A stretch of 14,478 bases of DNA from Streptosporangiaceae bacterium (GTDB lineage: Bacteria; Actinomycetota; Actinomycetes; Streptosporangiales; Streptosporangiaceae), in contig JAICWX010000223.1 of assembly GCA_025934635.1 (NCBI GenBank), positions 1 to 14,478 of the forward strand. The letters run 5' to 3'. Every line of letters starts with the position of its first letter. The stretch's first letter is position 1. A program made the translations under genes and the position numbers. The notes beneath the pieces were generated by a model, which saw only the letters and a program-made list of their open reading frames with translations, was not told the DNA's origin and searched no databases. Shown one piece after another: positions 1 through 6,534 of this stretch.

Positions 1-758
1 AGCTGCCCGACGGGTCGTTCCTGGCCCACGTCAACGACCCGGCCGCGGTGCACGCCCGCAACGCCAGGAACGGGCAGCGGCGCCGCCGCGGCAGCAAGCT
101 GGGCCCGGAGGCCGGGCCGCTGCCCGGCATCACCGTGCGGGTCGTCGAGTTCGCGGTCACCGTCACCGCAGATGACGGCAGCACCCGGACCAGCCGGTAC
201 CGGCTGGTCACCACCCTGGAGGACTGGCGCCGCTACCCGGCCGCCGCGCTGGCCGCGGCCTACGCCCGCCGCTGGTCCGCCGAGACCGGGTTCGCCGAGC
301 TCAAGACCGCCCTGCGCGGCCCCGGCCGGGCCCTGCGCGGCCGCACCCCCGCCCTGGCCCGCCAGGAACTGTGGGCCTACCTGGCCATCTACCAGGCCAT
401 CCGGACCCTGATCGCCCGCGCCGCCGCCGGCGCGGGCCTGGACCCCGGCCGGATCTCCTTCACCGCCGCCCGCAACGCCGCCGGGCGGACCCTGGACGCC
501 AGCCCCGCCGCCCTCGGCCAGGCCCTGGACGACGCCGAAGCCGAGATGCTCGCCGTCCTGGTCCCGCTGGCCGAAGGACGCATCTGCCCCCGCGCGGTCA
601 AGAAACCCTCCGCCCCCTACCGGTCCCGCCGCGGCTGCCCCGGCCCGCTATCACAGCACGTCACCTACACCGTCACCATCACCGCACCCGACCCAGCCGC
701 ACGAACCACCACTGACCAGCCCAAACACCCAGCACAGACCGCAACCGGCCCACCTTAA
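1..758 (+). CDS. IS4-family transposase, C-terminal part (5' end outside window)
   Basis: This is the end of a DDE transposase that cuts and joins IS ends. The reading frame is open from position 3 through the left edge, so the GTG at 48 is internal and the N-terminal part, with the first two catalytic Asp, lies outside the window. The key evidence is the segment YARRWSAETGFAELK (about 267-311), which fits the IS4 signature Y-x2-R-x3-E-x6-K exactly and contains the catalytic Glu. After it come a helical stretch (ELWAYLAIYQAIRTL) and a basic tail with CPRAVKKPSAPYRSRR, as is usual near the C-terminus of this family, then a Thr/Pro-rich end and a TAA stop. No frameshift or internal stop is visible in this part, so the gene may be intact. 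The family assignment is firm; the subgroup is not determined. Confidence 0.85.
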   Translation, partial: LPDGSFLAHVNDPAAVHARNARNGQRRRRGSKLGPEAGPLPGITVRVVEFAVTVTADDGSTRTSRYRLVTTLEDWRRYPAAALAAAYARRWSAETGFAELKTALRGPGRALRGRTPALARQELWAYLAIYQAIRTLIARAAAGAGLDPGRISFTAARNAAGRTLDASPAALGQALDDAEAEMLAVLVPLAEGRICPRAVKKPSAPYRSRRGCPGPLSQHVTYTVTITAPDPAARTTTDQPKHPAQTATGPP

Positions 759-775
759 ATTCCTAGCATTGTGTC
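1..775 (+). mobile_element. Right-hand part of an IS4-family insertion sequence (right end approximate)
   Basis: The transposase gene stops at 758. The next bases, AAATTCCTAGCATTGTGTCA (757-776), change abruptly to lower GC, which would suit the terminal inverted repeat of the element. The left end is outside the window, so neither the inverted repeat nor a target-site duplication can be confirmed. The right boundary is therefore a guess, good to perhaps 20 bp. Confidence 0.45.
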
Positions 776-942
776 ATCGCGGCATTGATGGAGCATCCAT
801 GTCGTTGTCGGGTCCGGTGCGAGCCGGGATGGGTGACGGGTGAGGACTGTGAGGTGGACGGTGTAAGTGAGTCGGGTGGTAGAGAACGAAACTTGGCGGG
901 CGGAGTTGCGTGGCGGGCGGACCTACGTGGCGGACGACGTTG

Positions 943-1014
943 CGTGGTGAGCGGCGCTGGCGTAGTGAGCGGCGCTGGCGTAGTGAGCGGCGCTGGCGTG
1001 GTGAGCGGCGCTGG
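943..1014. repeat. Tandem repeat, four 18-bp units
   Basis: Four head-to-tail copies of CGTRGTGAGCGGCGCTGG occupy 943-960, 961-978, 979-996 and 997-1014. The only variable base is the fourth (G, A, A, G). Degenerate copies follow: AGCGGCGCTGG recurs at 1031-1041, and GGGGCGGGCGGGGAG occurs at 1016-1030 and again at 1052-1066. The unit is six codons long, so each frame through it stays open and produces artificial repeats such as GVVSGA or RRWRSE. I read it as a minisatellite within decayed sequence, not a protein-coding repeat. Confidence 0.9.
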
Positions 1015-1080
1015 CGGGGCGGGCGGGGAGAGCGGCGCTGGCGTGGCGGGCGGGGCGGGCGGGGAGAGGTTGACGGGGGC

Positions 1081-1179
1081 CGGGCGGGCGCGGTCCTGCA
1101 GGAGGACGGGCGCACGACCTACTTCTGCTCCGGGCACTGCCGGGATCGCTTCACCGCCCAGGCCGCTATGCGATCGTGA
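1081..1179 (+). pseudogene. Remnant of a YHS/TRASH-like metal-binding domain (C-terminal end only)
   Basis: In the frame ending with TGA at 1177-1179 the translation ends with AGAVLQEDGRTTYFCSGHC followed by RDRF and a short tail. The pattern D-G-x-x-Y-F-C-S-x-x-C-R-x-x-F is characteristic of the second half of YHS/TRASH-type Cys domains, found in copper and heavy-metal handling proteins. The first half, normally with a Cys-Gly-Met or similar metal ligand, is absent. Upstream in the same frame there is only translated tandem repeat (RRWRSE units). The frame can be followed back to a GTG at 910, but that leader has no similarity I recognise. It is probably the 3' end of a gene destroyed by IS activity or repeat expansion. 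A real small protein with an odd N-terminus cannot be fully excluded. Confidence 0.5.
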
Positions 1180-1224
1180 CCAAAGCAGCGGAACCGCCTC
1201 GTTCCCCGCAGCCGTCACAACGGC

Positions 1225-2217
1225 ATGCTGAACACGCGGAACCTGACCCGCCGCACCATGCGGCCCGGGCGTACTAGGCCGGGCGCCGTCGCCGGCCTCA
1301 TGATCGGCAGTGTGCTGCTCGGCGGGGGCTTGTTCCTCGCGGGGTGCTCGGCCGGTACCTCCAGCGGCGCTGCCAGCTCCACCGCCGCGCCCGTGCAGGC
1401 GGCCGGGGCGGCCAACGGGGAGGCGGCCGGCGCGCCCAGTGCGATGGTCTCCGCTCCCCGGGCGGCCGCCCAGGGCAATCCGGGCGGCCAGGACGCTGCC
1501 ACCACGGTGCGGCTGGCCCCGGCCAGCAGCATCATCTACACCGCGCAGCTGACCGTGCGGGCGGCTGACGTCAGCGCGGCCGCCGCGCAGGCCGACCGGA
1601 TCGCCGCGGCCGCCGACGGCTACATCGCCAGCGAGACCATGTCGGCCAACCCCGATCACCCGTCCGAGGCCACCGCCAGCGTGCAGCTGAAGATCCCGGT
1701 GGCGTCATACCCGGACACGCTCAGCCAGCTGGCCCGCGGCCTTGGCACCCGGCTCGCCCTGCAGCAGCAGGCCCAGGACGTCACCCAGCGGGTGGCCGAC
1801 GTGAACAGCCAGGTCACCTCGGACCAGGCCGCCATCGCCCAGCTCCGCGCGCTGCTGCGGCACGCGGGCTCGGTTGCCGACCTGCTCAGCGTGCAGAACC
1901 AGATCAACAACGAGGAAGCCAGCCTGGAATCCATGCAGGCCCAGCAGCGCGCGCTCAGCCACCAGGTCAGCTACGCGACGGTGACGCTCACCGTGCTCGG
2001 CCCGAAGGCCAAGCCGGCCGTGCACCGGGAGAAGCCCCCGCCCACGCTGGCGGGCGGCTTCGGCGCCGGCTGGCGCGCGCTGCGTATCACCGTGGCCTGG
2101 ACGCTGGCCTTCCTCGGCGCGATAGCGCCGTTCGCCCTGATCCTGGCCGTCGTCGGGTACGCGGCGTACCGGCTCAGGCGGGCGTACGGGCCGACTCGGC
2201 GTGCACGAGGTCAGTGA
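1225..2217 (+). CDS. DUF4349 domain lipoprotein
   Basis: Predicted envelope lipoprotein of 330 residues; the molecular role of the DUF4349 family is not established. The N-terminus is basic (residues 1-20), followed by a hydrophobic stretch and a lipobox L-A-G-C with Cys41 as the predicted lipidated residue. A low-complexity Ala/Gly/Ser linker (42-95) leads to the DUF4349 domain, about 102-258: a beta segment ([14 protein letters not shown]), a helix, a [10 protein letters not shown] segment, a long probable coiled coil (about 175-248, rich in Gln, Leu and Ala) and a closing strand ([10 protein letters not shown]). A single transmembrane helix lies near 286-312, followed by a basic tail. A lipid anchor plus a C-terminal membrane helix is the usual layout of this family. 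There is no good ribosome-binding site before 1225; starts at Met12 (1258) or Met26 (1300) would retain the lipobox, so the start is uncertain. The last 44 bp overlap the 3' end of hemE on the opposite strand. Confidence 0.88.
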   Translation: MLNTRNLTRRTMRPGRTRPGAVAGLMIGSVLLGGGLFLAGCSAGTSSGAASSTAAPVQAAGAANGEAAGAPSAMVSAPRAAAQGNPGGQDAATTVRLAPASSIIYTAQLTVRAADVSAAAAQADRIAAAADGYIASETMSANPDHPSEATASVQLKIPVASYPDTLSQLARGLGTRLALQQQAQDVTQRVADVNSQVTSDQAAIAQLRALLRHAGSVADLLSVQNQINNEEASLESMQAQQRALSHQVSYATVTLTVLGPKAKPAVHREKPPPTLAGGFGAGWRALRITVAWTLAFLGAIAPFALILAVVGYAAYRLRRAYGPTRRARGQ

Positions 2218-3235
2218 GCCGGGCCAGCACGCCGGGATCGGTCTCCGGCAGCACGCCGTGCCCGAGGTTGAAGACGTGCCCCTCCGCGGTGCGCCCGCGG
2301 GCCAGCACGTCCCGGGCCCGCTCCTCGATGACCTCCCAGGGCGCGAGCAGGATCGACGGGTCGAGGTTGCCCTGCAGCGCCTTGCCCGGCTCGACCCGCC
2401 GGACCGCCTCGTCGAGCGGGATGCGCCAGTCCACCCCGACCACGTCGGCGCCCGCTTCCCCCATCAGTCCGAGCAGCTCACCGGTGCCCACCCCGAAGTG
2501 GATGCGCGGCACTGCGGCGTCCCCGAGCGCGGCGTCCCCGAGTGCGGCGAAGATCCGCTTGGTGTGCGGCAGGATCGCGTGCCGGTAGTCGTCCGGGCTG
2601 ACCGCGCCCACCCAGGAGTCGAAGAGCTGGATAGCCGCGGCTCCCGCCGACACCTGGATCCGCAGGAACGAGATCGCGATGTCGGCCAGCCGGCCGAGCA
2701 GCGCGTGCCACAGCTCGGGGTGGCCGTACATGAGCGCCTTGGTCTTGTCGTGGTTCTTGGACGGCCCGCCCTCCACCAGGTAGGAGGCGAGCGTGAAGGG
2801 GCCGCCGGCGAAGCCGATCAGCGGCCGCCCGCCCAGCTCGGTCACCAGCGCCCGGACCGCCTCGGTCACGTAGGGCACGTCGTCCGGCTCCAGCGGGCGC
2901 AGCCGCTCCAGGTCCTTGGCCGTGCGCACCGGGTTTTCTATCACCGGCCCGATCCCGGCCTTGATCTCCACGTCGATGCCGATCGCGCGCAGCGGGACGA
3001 CGATGTCGCTGAACAAGATGGCCGCGTCCACGTCGTACCGGCGCAGCGGCTGCAGGGTGATTTCCGTGATCAGCTCGGCACGGGTACACGACTCCAGCAT
3101 CGGGATGCCCTCGCGTACCTTGTGGTACTCGGGCAGCGACCGGCCCGCCTGACGCATGAACCAGACGGGGGTATAAGGAACCGGCTCTCTGCGGCAGGCT
3201 TGCAGGAACGGCGATCTCGCCTGGGACTCGGTCAC
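2174..3235 (-). CDS. hemE: Uroporphyrinogen decarboxylase
   Basis: Cytosolic heme-pathway enzyme that decarboxylates the four acetate side chains of uroporphyrinogen III to give coproporphyrinogen III. The protein has 353 residues, normal for the family. Seen in the sequence: the N-terminal signature [15 protein letters not shown] (about 23-37) with substrate-binding Arg28 and Arg32; the ILFSDI segment with the catalytic Asp (Asp77 here, equivalent to human Asp86); the [16 protein letters not shown] segment with the conserved Tyr152; and [12 protein letters not shown] near the end with the conserved His (about 326). Translation starts with GTG at 3235-3233; the frame gives the expected N-terminal length. 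A 15-bp tandem duplication (2516-2545) adds five residues, giving [11 protein letters not shown] just before PRIHFG. The gene reads toward the DUF4349 gene and overlaps it by 44 bp. A 14-bp palindrome lies 18 bp upstream of the start. No other heme gene is adjacent in the window. Confidence 0.97.
   Translation of the reverse strand: MTESQARSPFLQACRREPVPYTPVWFMRQAGRSLPEYHKVREGIPMLESCTRAELITEITLQPLRRYDVDAAILFSDIVVPLRAIGIDVEIKAGIGPVIENPVRTAKDLERLRPLEPDDVPYVTEAVRALVTELGGRPLIGFAGGPFTLASYLVEGGPSKNHDKTKALMYGHPELWHALLGRLADIAISFLRIQVSAGAAAIQLFDSWVGAVSPDDYRHAILPHTKRIFAALGDAALGDAAVPRIHFGVGTGELLGLMGEAGADVVGVDWRIPLDEAVRRVEPGKALQGNLDPSILLAPWEVIEERARDVLARGRTAEGHVFNLGHGVLPETDPGVLARLTDLVHAESARTPA
2516..2545. 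repeat. 15-bp tandem duplication inside hemE
   Basis: GGCGTCCCCGAGCGC (2516-2530) is followed directly by GGCGTCCCCGAGTGC (2531-2545), with one mismatch. It is in frame and duplicates the five residues ALGDA in a surface-type loop before the IHFG strand of HemE, so the protein should tolerate it. Confidence 0.85.
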
Positions 3236-3253
3236 GTCAGGGATCGTCTCACA

Positions 3254-3267
3254 TCACCGTACGGTGA
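3254..3267. promoter_or_regulatory. Perfect 14-bp palindrome upstream of hemE, candidate operator
   Basis: TCACCGTACGGTGA is fully self-complementary. It lies 18 bp before the hemE GTG, in the 160-bp divergent spacer between hemE and the Cys-rich small gene. The position and symmetry suit a binding site for a dimeric repressor (TetR- or GntR-sized site). No regulator gene is adjacent and the motif matches none I can name with confidence. Chance symmetry cannot be excluded from one occurrence. Confidence 0.4.
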
Positions 3268-3383
3268 CGGAGAGGAGACACGCCGTCTGAGGTCCCACGA
3301 ACGGGCGCAATGGCGTGCCACTATCGGCATCAAACCTGTCAACCCGCAAGCCCGCGGCGGATCTCACCACGGGATCACACCTG

Positions 3384-3389
3384 AGGAGG
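3384..3389 (+). promoter_or_regulatory. Strong ribosome-binding site deciding the start of the small Cys-rich gene
   Basis: GAGGAGG (3383-3389, core AGGAGG 3384-3389 read as A-GG-A-GG) lies six bases before the ATG at 3396. This is the best Shine-Dalgarno match in the window. It argues against the longer frame that opens at 3315. Confidence 0.75.
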
Positions 3390-3395
3390 TCGCCG

Positions 3396-3623
3396 ATGGC
3401 CCAGGCGACGGCATTGTCAATGGCACAGTTGAGCAGGCTCTGCCCGGGGTGCAGCGAGGAGCGGGTGTTCGAGCAGTTCCACGCGGAGCCCGCGAGCTGT
3501 CCCGACGTGCCGGACGGCGACTGCCCGGAATGGGGCTGCACGAGCTGCGGCGATGCCCTGATCATCGGGGTGCCCGCGGCACCGGTGTACGCCGGCCGCG
3601 ACCGCGCGATCAGGGCCGCCTGA
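3396..3623 (+). CDS. Small Cys-rich protein, probable zinc ribbon
   Basis: Hypothetical protein of 75 residues; function unknown. It has six cysteines: C16-P-G-C19, then C35 and C43, then C48-T-S-C51 followed by Gly-Asp. The two CxxC pairs about 28 residues apart look like a compact zinc ribbon; the middle segment is acidic and Pro-rich (SCPDVPDGDCPEWG). The C-terminus (ALIIGVPAAPVYAGRD) may form a short strand and tail. There is no signal peptide or membrane segment, so a cytoplasmic role is likely. The start is set by the AGGAGG site; a frame open from 3315 has no such site. It is divergent from hemE and 127-250 bp upstream of the DUF3000 gene on the same strand. Such proteins often bind RNA, DNA or a partner protein, but nothing here tells which. 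Confidence 0.7.
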   Translation: MAQATALSMAQLSRLCPGCSEERVFEQFHAEPASCPDVPDGDCPEWGCTSCGDALIIGVPAAPVYAGRDRAIRAA

Positions 3624-3872
3624 CCGGACGGCTCCGGAGCCTGGCCACCGGGTTCCGTCTTCCGGCTCCGGCTGGAATGGCTTTCACTACACAATCCGCA
3701 GGAAATTTGGTGCTCAGGCATGAATCTGGACTCCGCCGCGTGAGAGACGATGAGCGACACGTACGCTCGGGTCATGAGGGCGACTGACGGGCCAGGAGAC
3801 CGGCGCCCCGCGCGGTCACGTGCGCCACAGCGGCCGACGGCGGTTTCCGATTCCATGGCGGGCATCTCGGTA
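3624..3872 (+). other. Spacer before the DUF3000 gene
   Basis: This spacer is 249 bp if DUF3000 starts at 3873. It begins with the palindrome GGCTCCGGAGCC (3630-3641), seven bases after the small gene's stop; with no loop or T-run it is a poor terminator candidate. A lower-GC patch at about 3676-3730 is the likeliest place for the promoter of the DUF3000-rnd-dedA group, but no clear hexamers stand out. Upstream in-frame starts at 3750, 3774 and 3855 mean part of this stretch could be coding. Confidence 0.4.
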
Positions 3873-4523
3873 ATGACGGGAACGCCGTTGGAAACAGCCC
3901 ACGATAAGGAACAGGACTCCGCCGCCGAGGCGACTTTCGCCGCGGCGGTGGCGGCCTTCGCGGCCGGCCAGGATGCCCAGAGCCGGGCCGGCCTGGAGTT
4001 CGAGGAAGTTCCGGCACCGAAGCGGCTGGCACCGTACGCCACGGCCGTCGCGGCCACGGTCCAGCGCGGTGAGGTGGACGTGGCCTGGGGACGGCTGGTG
4101 CTGCTCTACGACCCGGACGGCCAGCAGGGCTGGGAGGGCTTCTTCCGGCTGGTCGCGTACGTCCGGGCCGACGTCGAGCCGGAGATGGCCGCCGACCCGC
4201 TGCTCGGCGAGGTCGGCTGGAGCTGGCTCGCCGAGGCCCTGGACGCGCTGGTCCCCGGGTACACCGCCCCGAGCGGCACTGTGACCAGGGTCATCACCGA
4301 GGGGTTCGGGTCCAAGCGGGACGAGGTTCCGCTGACCGGATTCGAGCTGCGCGCCTCCTGGTCTCCGACCGGGCCAGGCCACCAGCACGGGTTCGCGGCC
4401 ACCGGCGACACCGGCGTCCTCGACCTCCCGGCGCACATCGCGGCCTGGTGTGACTGCATGTCCGCCGCAGCCGGCCTCGAACCCCCGGGCACCCGGGCTC
4501 TGCGTCAGCCGGGGCACGGGTGA
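3873..4523 (+). CDS. DUF3000 family protein
   Basis: Actinobacterial protein of unknown function, 216 residues from this start; cytoplasmic, with no membrane segment. Family features: a helical N-terminal segment (AEATFAAAVAAF), then LEFEEVPAPKRLAPYATA, WGRLVLLYDPDGQQGWEGFF, RLVAYVRADVEPEMAADPLL, EVGWSWLAEALD, and YTAPSGTVTRVITEGFG, a typical order for DUF3000. The C-terminal third has ELRASWSPTGP and a Trp/Cys/Met helix. The start is ambiguous: ATG codons at 3750, 3774, 3855 and 3873 share the frame and none has a good ribosome-binding site. I prefer 3873 because homologous sequence starts shortly after it and the residues before are Arg/Ala-rich filler. Its stop overlaps the ribonuclease D start in GTGA (4520-4523), which implies translational coupling. 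Confidence 0.85.
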   Translation: MTGTPLETAHDKEQDSAAEATFAAAVAAFAAGQDAQSRAGLEFEEVPAPKRLAPYATAVAATVQRGEVDVAWGRLVLLYDPDGQQGWEGFFRLVAYVRADVEPEMAADPLLGEVGWSWLAEALDALVPGYTAPSGTVTRVITEGFGSKRDEVPLTGFELRASWSPTGPGHQHGFAATGDTGVLDLPAHIAAWCDCMSAAAGLEPPGTRALRQPGHG

Positions 4524-5833
4524 GCGCAGGGAGCGAGGCTGGCGGCATCGTCCCGCTGCTCGAGCCCCGCGACGGCCTGCCGCCGGTCATCGAGACCGAA
4601 GCCGCGCTCGCCGAGGCCACCGACCGGCTGGCCCGCGGCGAGGGACCCGTCGCGGTCGACGCCGAGCGTGCCTCCGGCTACCGCTACGGCCAGCGCGCCT
4701 ACCTGGTCCAGCTCCGCCGCGCCGGATCGGGCACGGTCCTCATCGACCCGATCGCCTGCCCCGAGCTGGGCGGCGTCGACGCCGCGCTGGCCGACGCCGA
4801 GGCCGTGCTGCACGCGGCGTCGCAGGACCTGCCGTGCCTAGCTGAAATCGGCTACCGGCCGCAGCGCCTGTTCGACACCGAGCTGGCCGGCCGGCTGCTC
4901 GGCTACCCGCGGGTAGCTCTCGGCACGCTGGTCGAGGAGGTGCTCGGCTTTCACCTGGAAAAGGGGCACTCGGCGGCCGACTGGTCGACCCGGCCGCTGC
5001 GCGAGGAGCTGCTCCGCTACGCCGCCCTCGACGTGGAGGTGCTGACCGACCTCCGCGAAGCCCTCGCGGCCGAGCTGGCCGAGCAGGGCAAGACGGAGTG
5101 GGCCCGCCAGGAGTTCGAGGCCGTGCTCGCAGCCCGCCCGGCCCCGGCCCGGCCGGACCCGTGGCGCCGCACCTCGGGCATCCACCGGGTGCAGTCCCGC
5201 CGCGGCCTGGCCGTGGTGCGGGAACTGTGGCACACCCGGGACAGGATCGCCCAGGTCGCCGACCTGTCCCCGCGGCGCGTGCTGCCGGACACGGCCATCG
5301 TCGACGCGGCCAGGTCGTACCCGGCCAACCACGCCCAGCTGATCAAGATCAGCGGGTTCGCCGGCCGGCAGGCGCGACGGCACGAGAAGGACTGGCTGGC
5401 CGCGGTGGCCCGGGCGCGGGCCAGCGCCGACAACGAGCTGCCGGAGACCACCGGCGGGGCGGCCGCGAACGGGCCGCCCCCGGCGCACCGCTGGGCGGAG
5501 CGCGACCCCGCTGCCGCCGAGCGCCTGGCGGCGGCGCGCGCGGTGGTGACCGCGCTGGCGGCCGACAGCAAGCTGCCGGTGGAGAACCTGCTGTCCCCCG
5601 ACGCGCTGCGCAGGCTCAGCTGGGATCCCCCGCCGGTCGCCGACGAGCAGGCCGTGGCGCAGGCGCTGACCGGTTACGGCGCCCGGCCCTGGCAGATCGA
5701 GCTGACCGCCGGGCCCGTAGCCCACGCCCTGACCAACCCGAAGGCCGCGGCCTCCGACGCGGACGTGGCCGATCTGGCTGAGCCCGCCCTGGGCGAGCCG
5801 GCCCCGGATGACGCCAGCCCGGGGAATGACTGA
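4520..5833 (+). CDS. rnd: Ribonuclease D-like 3'-5' exoribonuclease with HRDC domain
   Basis: Predicted 3'-5' exoribonuclease of the DEDDy class, acting in tRNA 3'-end maturation or RNA turnover; 437 residues. Exo I is VAVDAERASGY (Asp47, Glu49), Exo II is HAASQDLPCL (Asp103), and Exo III is RYAALDVEVL (Tyr167, Asp171), so all metal-binding acidic residues and the catalytic Tyr are present. An HRDC nucleic-acid-binding domain follows at about 225-300 (RGLAVVRELWHTRDRIAQ through KISGFAGRQ). A C-terminal extension of about 130 residues contains a second helical segment and an Ala/Asp-rich tail; actinobacterial members commonly have such an extension. The start is GTG, overlapping the DUF3000 stop by 4 bp. 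The dedA start follows two bases after the stop. The family is certain; the exact RNA substrate is inferred. Confidence 0.92.
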   Translation: MSAGSEAGGIVPLLEPRDGLPPVIETEAALAEATDRLARGEGPVAVDAERASGYRYGQRAYLVQLRRAGSGTVLIDPIACPELGGVDAALADAEAVLHAASQDLPCLAEIGYRPQRLFDTELAGRLLGYPRVALGTLVEEVLGFHLEKGHSAADWSTRPLREELLRYAALDVEVLTDLREALAAELAEQGKTEWARQEFEAVLAARPAPARPDPWRRTSGIHRVQSRRGLAVVRELWHTRDRIAQVADLSPRRVLPDTAIVDAARSYPANHAQLIKISGFAGRQARRHEKDWLAAVARARASADNELPETTGGAAANGPPPAHRWAERDPAAAERLAAARAVVTALAADSKLPVENLLSPDALRRLSWDPPPVADEQAVAQALTGYGARPWQIELTAGPVAHALTNPKAAASDADVADLAEPALGEPAPDDASPGND

Positions 5834-5835
5834 GC

Positions 5836-6534
5836 GTGGGCGTTCTCGCGAGCGGGGCGGCCCCGCTGCCGGGCTTCCTGAACTCGCTGGCCGGCCCGCT
5901 CGACCACTACGGGTACTGGGCCATCGCGCTCCTGCTGCTGCTGGAGAACATCGGCGTCCCGGTGGTGCCCGGGGAGCTCGCGATGATCGCCGGCGCGATC
6001 TTCGCCGGGACCGGCCGGGCCGGCCTGAACGTCGTCGTCGTCGGGATCGTGGCGCTGGTCACGTCCGTGCTCGGCGCTGAGATCGGCTACCTCATCGGCC
6101 GGTTCGCCGGGCGCGAGCTGGTCCTGCGCTACGGCAAGTACGTCATGATCAAGCATCACCACCTGGACCGGGCCGAGGCGATCGTGGACCGTTACGGCGG
6201 CATCGTCGTGGTCATCGCCCGGTACATCGTGGGGCTGCGCGAGGCCAACGGCATCATCGCGGGCATCACCGAGATGCGCTGGCTCACCTTCGCCATCTTC
6301 AACGTGATCGGCGGGTGCGCCTGGGTTGCCACCTGGGTGACCATCGGGGACGTGGCCGGCGACCACATCGACACGGTCTACGCCGACATCAACCGGTACT
6401 CGCTGTACGCGCTTGGCGTCCTGGCCGTGCTGCTGGCCGCCTGGATCGCCTGGCGCGTGACCCGCCGGCGCCGGACCGCCGCGGGCGGCGAGAGCGAGCC
6501 GGCCCCGGCGAGCACCGAGGTTCAGGGCTCGTAG
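5836..6534 (+). CDS. DedA family membrane protein
   Basis: Integral membrane protein of the DedA (VTT/SNARE-associated) family, 232 residues. Some family members are undecaprenyl-phosphate or phospholipid transporters; for this one the substrate is unknown. Visible features: a first membrane region (about 27-37) leading into LLENIGVPVVPGE with the two conserved acidic residues Glu37 and Glu47; a membrane span with Gly-rich AMIAGAIFAG; a second span near 65-85 ending LGAEIGYLIGRFAG; then the amphipathic ARYIVGLREANGIIAGITEMRW motif holding the conserved Arg of the family; a span in FAIFNVIGGCAWVATWV; and a last span (YALGVLAVLLAAWIAW) before a basic tail. The GTG start is two bases after the rnd stop, so it is probably cotranscribed with rnd. 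Its last 13 bp overlap convergent mutT1. Confidence 0.9.
   Translation: MGVLASGAAPLPGFLNSLAGPLDHYGYWAIALLLLLENIGVPVVPGELAMIAGAIFAGTGRAGLNVVVVGIVALVTSVLGAEIGYLIGRFAGRELVLRYGKYVMIKHHHLDRAEAIVDRYGGIVVVIARYIVGLREANGIIAGITEMRWLTFAIFNVIGGCAWVATWVTIGDVAGDHIDTVYADINRYSLYALGVLAVLLAAWIAWRVTRRRRTAAGGESEPAPASTEVQGS

Larger units (their letters stand above)
776..1224. other. Gene-poor stretch with repeats between the IS element and the DUF4349 gene
   Basis: This 449-bp stretch has no convincing intact gene. Open frames exist on both strands, but they run through a GC-rich tandem repeat that is open in several frames at once and lack a coding pattern. It holds a short hairpin (ATGGA-GCA-TCCAT, about 788-800), the 18-bp repeat array and a decayed YHS/TRASH-like end, listed separately. 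It looks like a degraded gene next to an IS insertion. The promoter of the DUF4349 lipoprotein gene should lie in its last ~50-100 bp, but I see no clear -35/-10 pair. Confidence 0.6.

Noticed and set aside
943..1014. The 18-bp repeat array as a CRISPR
   Set aside because: The units are directly contiguous with no spacers, and no cas gene is present.
785..1231. A 148-codon plus-strand frame across the repeat region
   Set aside because: It reads the minisatellite as GVVSGA units and lacks the YHS-like tail, which is in a different frame; no ribosome-binding site.
763..1659. A 298-codon minus-strand open frame with TTPAPL repeats
   Set aside because: The repeats are just the 18-bp minisatellite read on the other strand, and the rest is antisense to the DUF4349 gene.
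3630..3641. GGCTCCGGAGCC after the small Cys-rich gene as a terminator
   Set aside because: It is a 12-bp palindrome with no loop-sized centre and no following T-run; a hairpin would have only about four pairs.
2201..3787. A 528-codon plus-strand open frame opposite hemE
   Set aside because: It mirrors hemE and then runs through the real small gene in another frame; its composition is Arg/Gly/Pro/Asp-rich with no domain.
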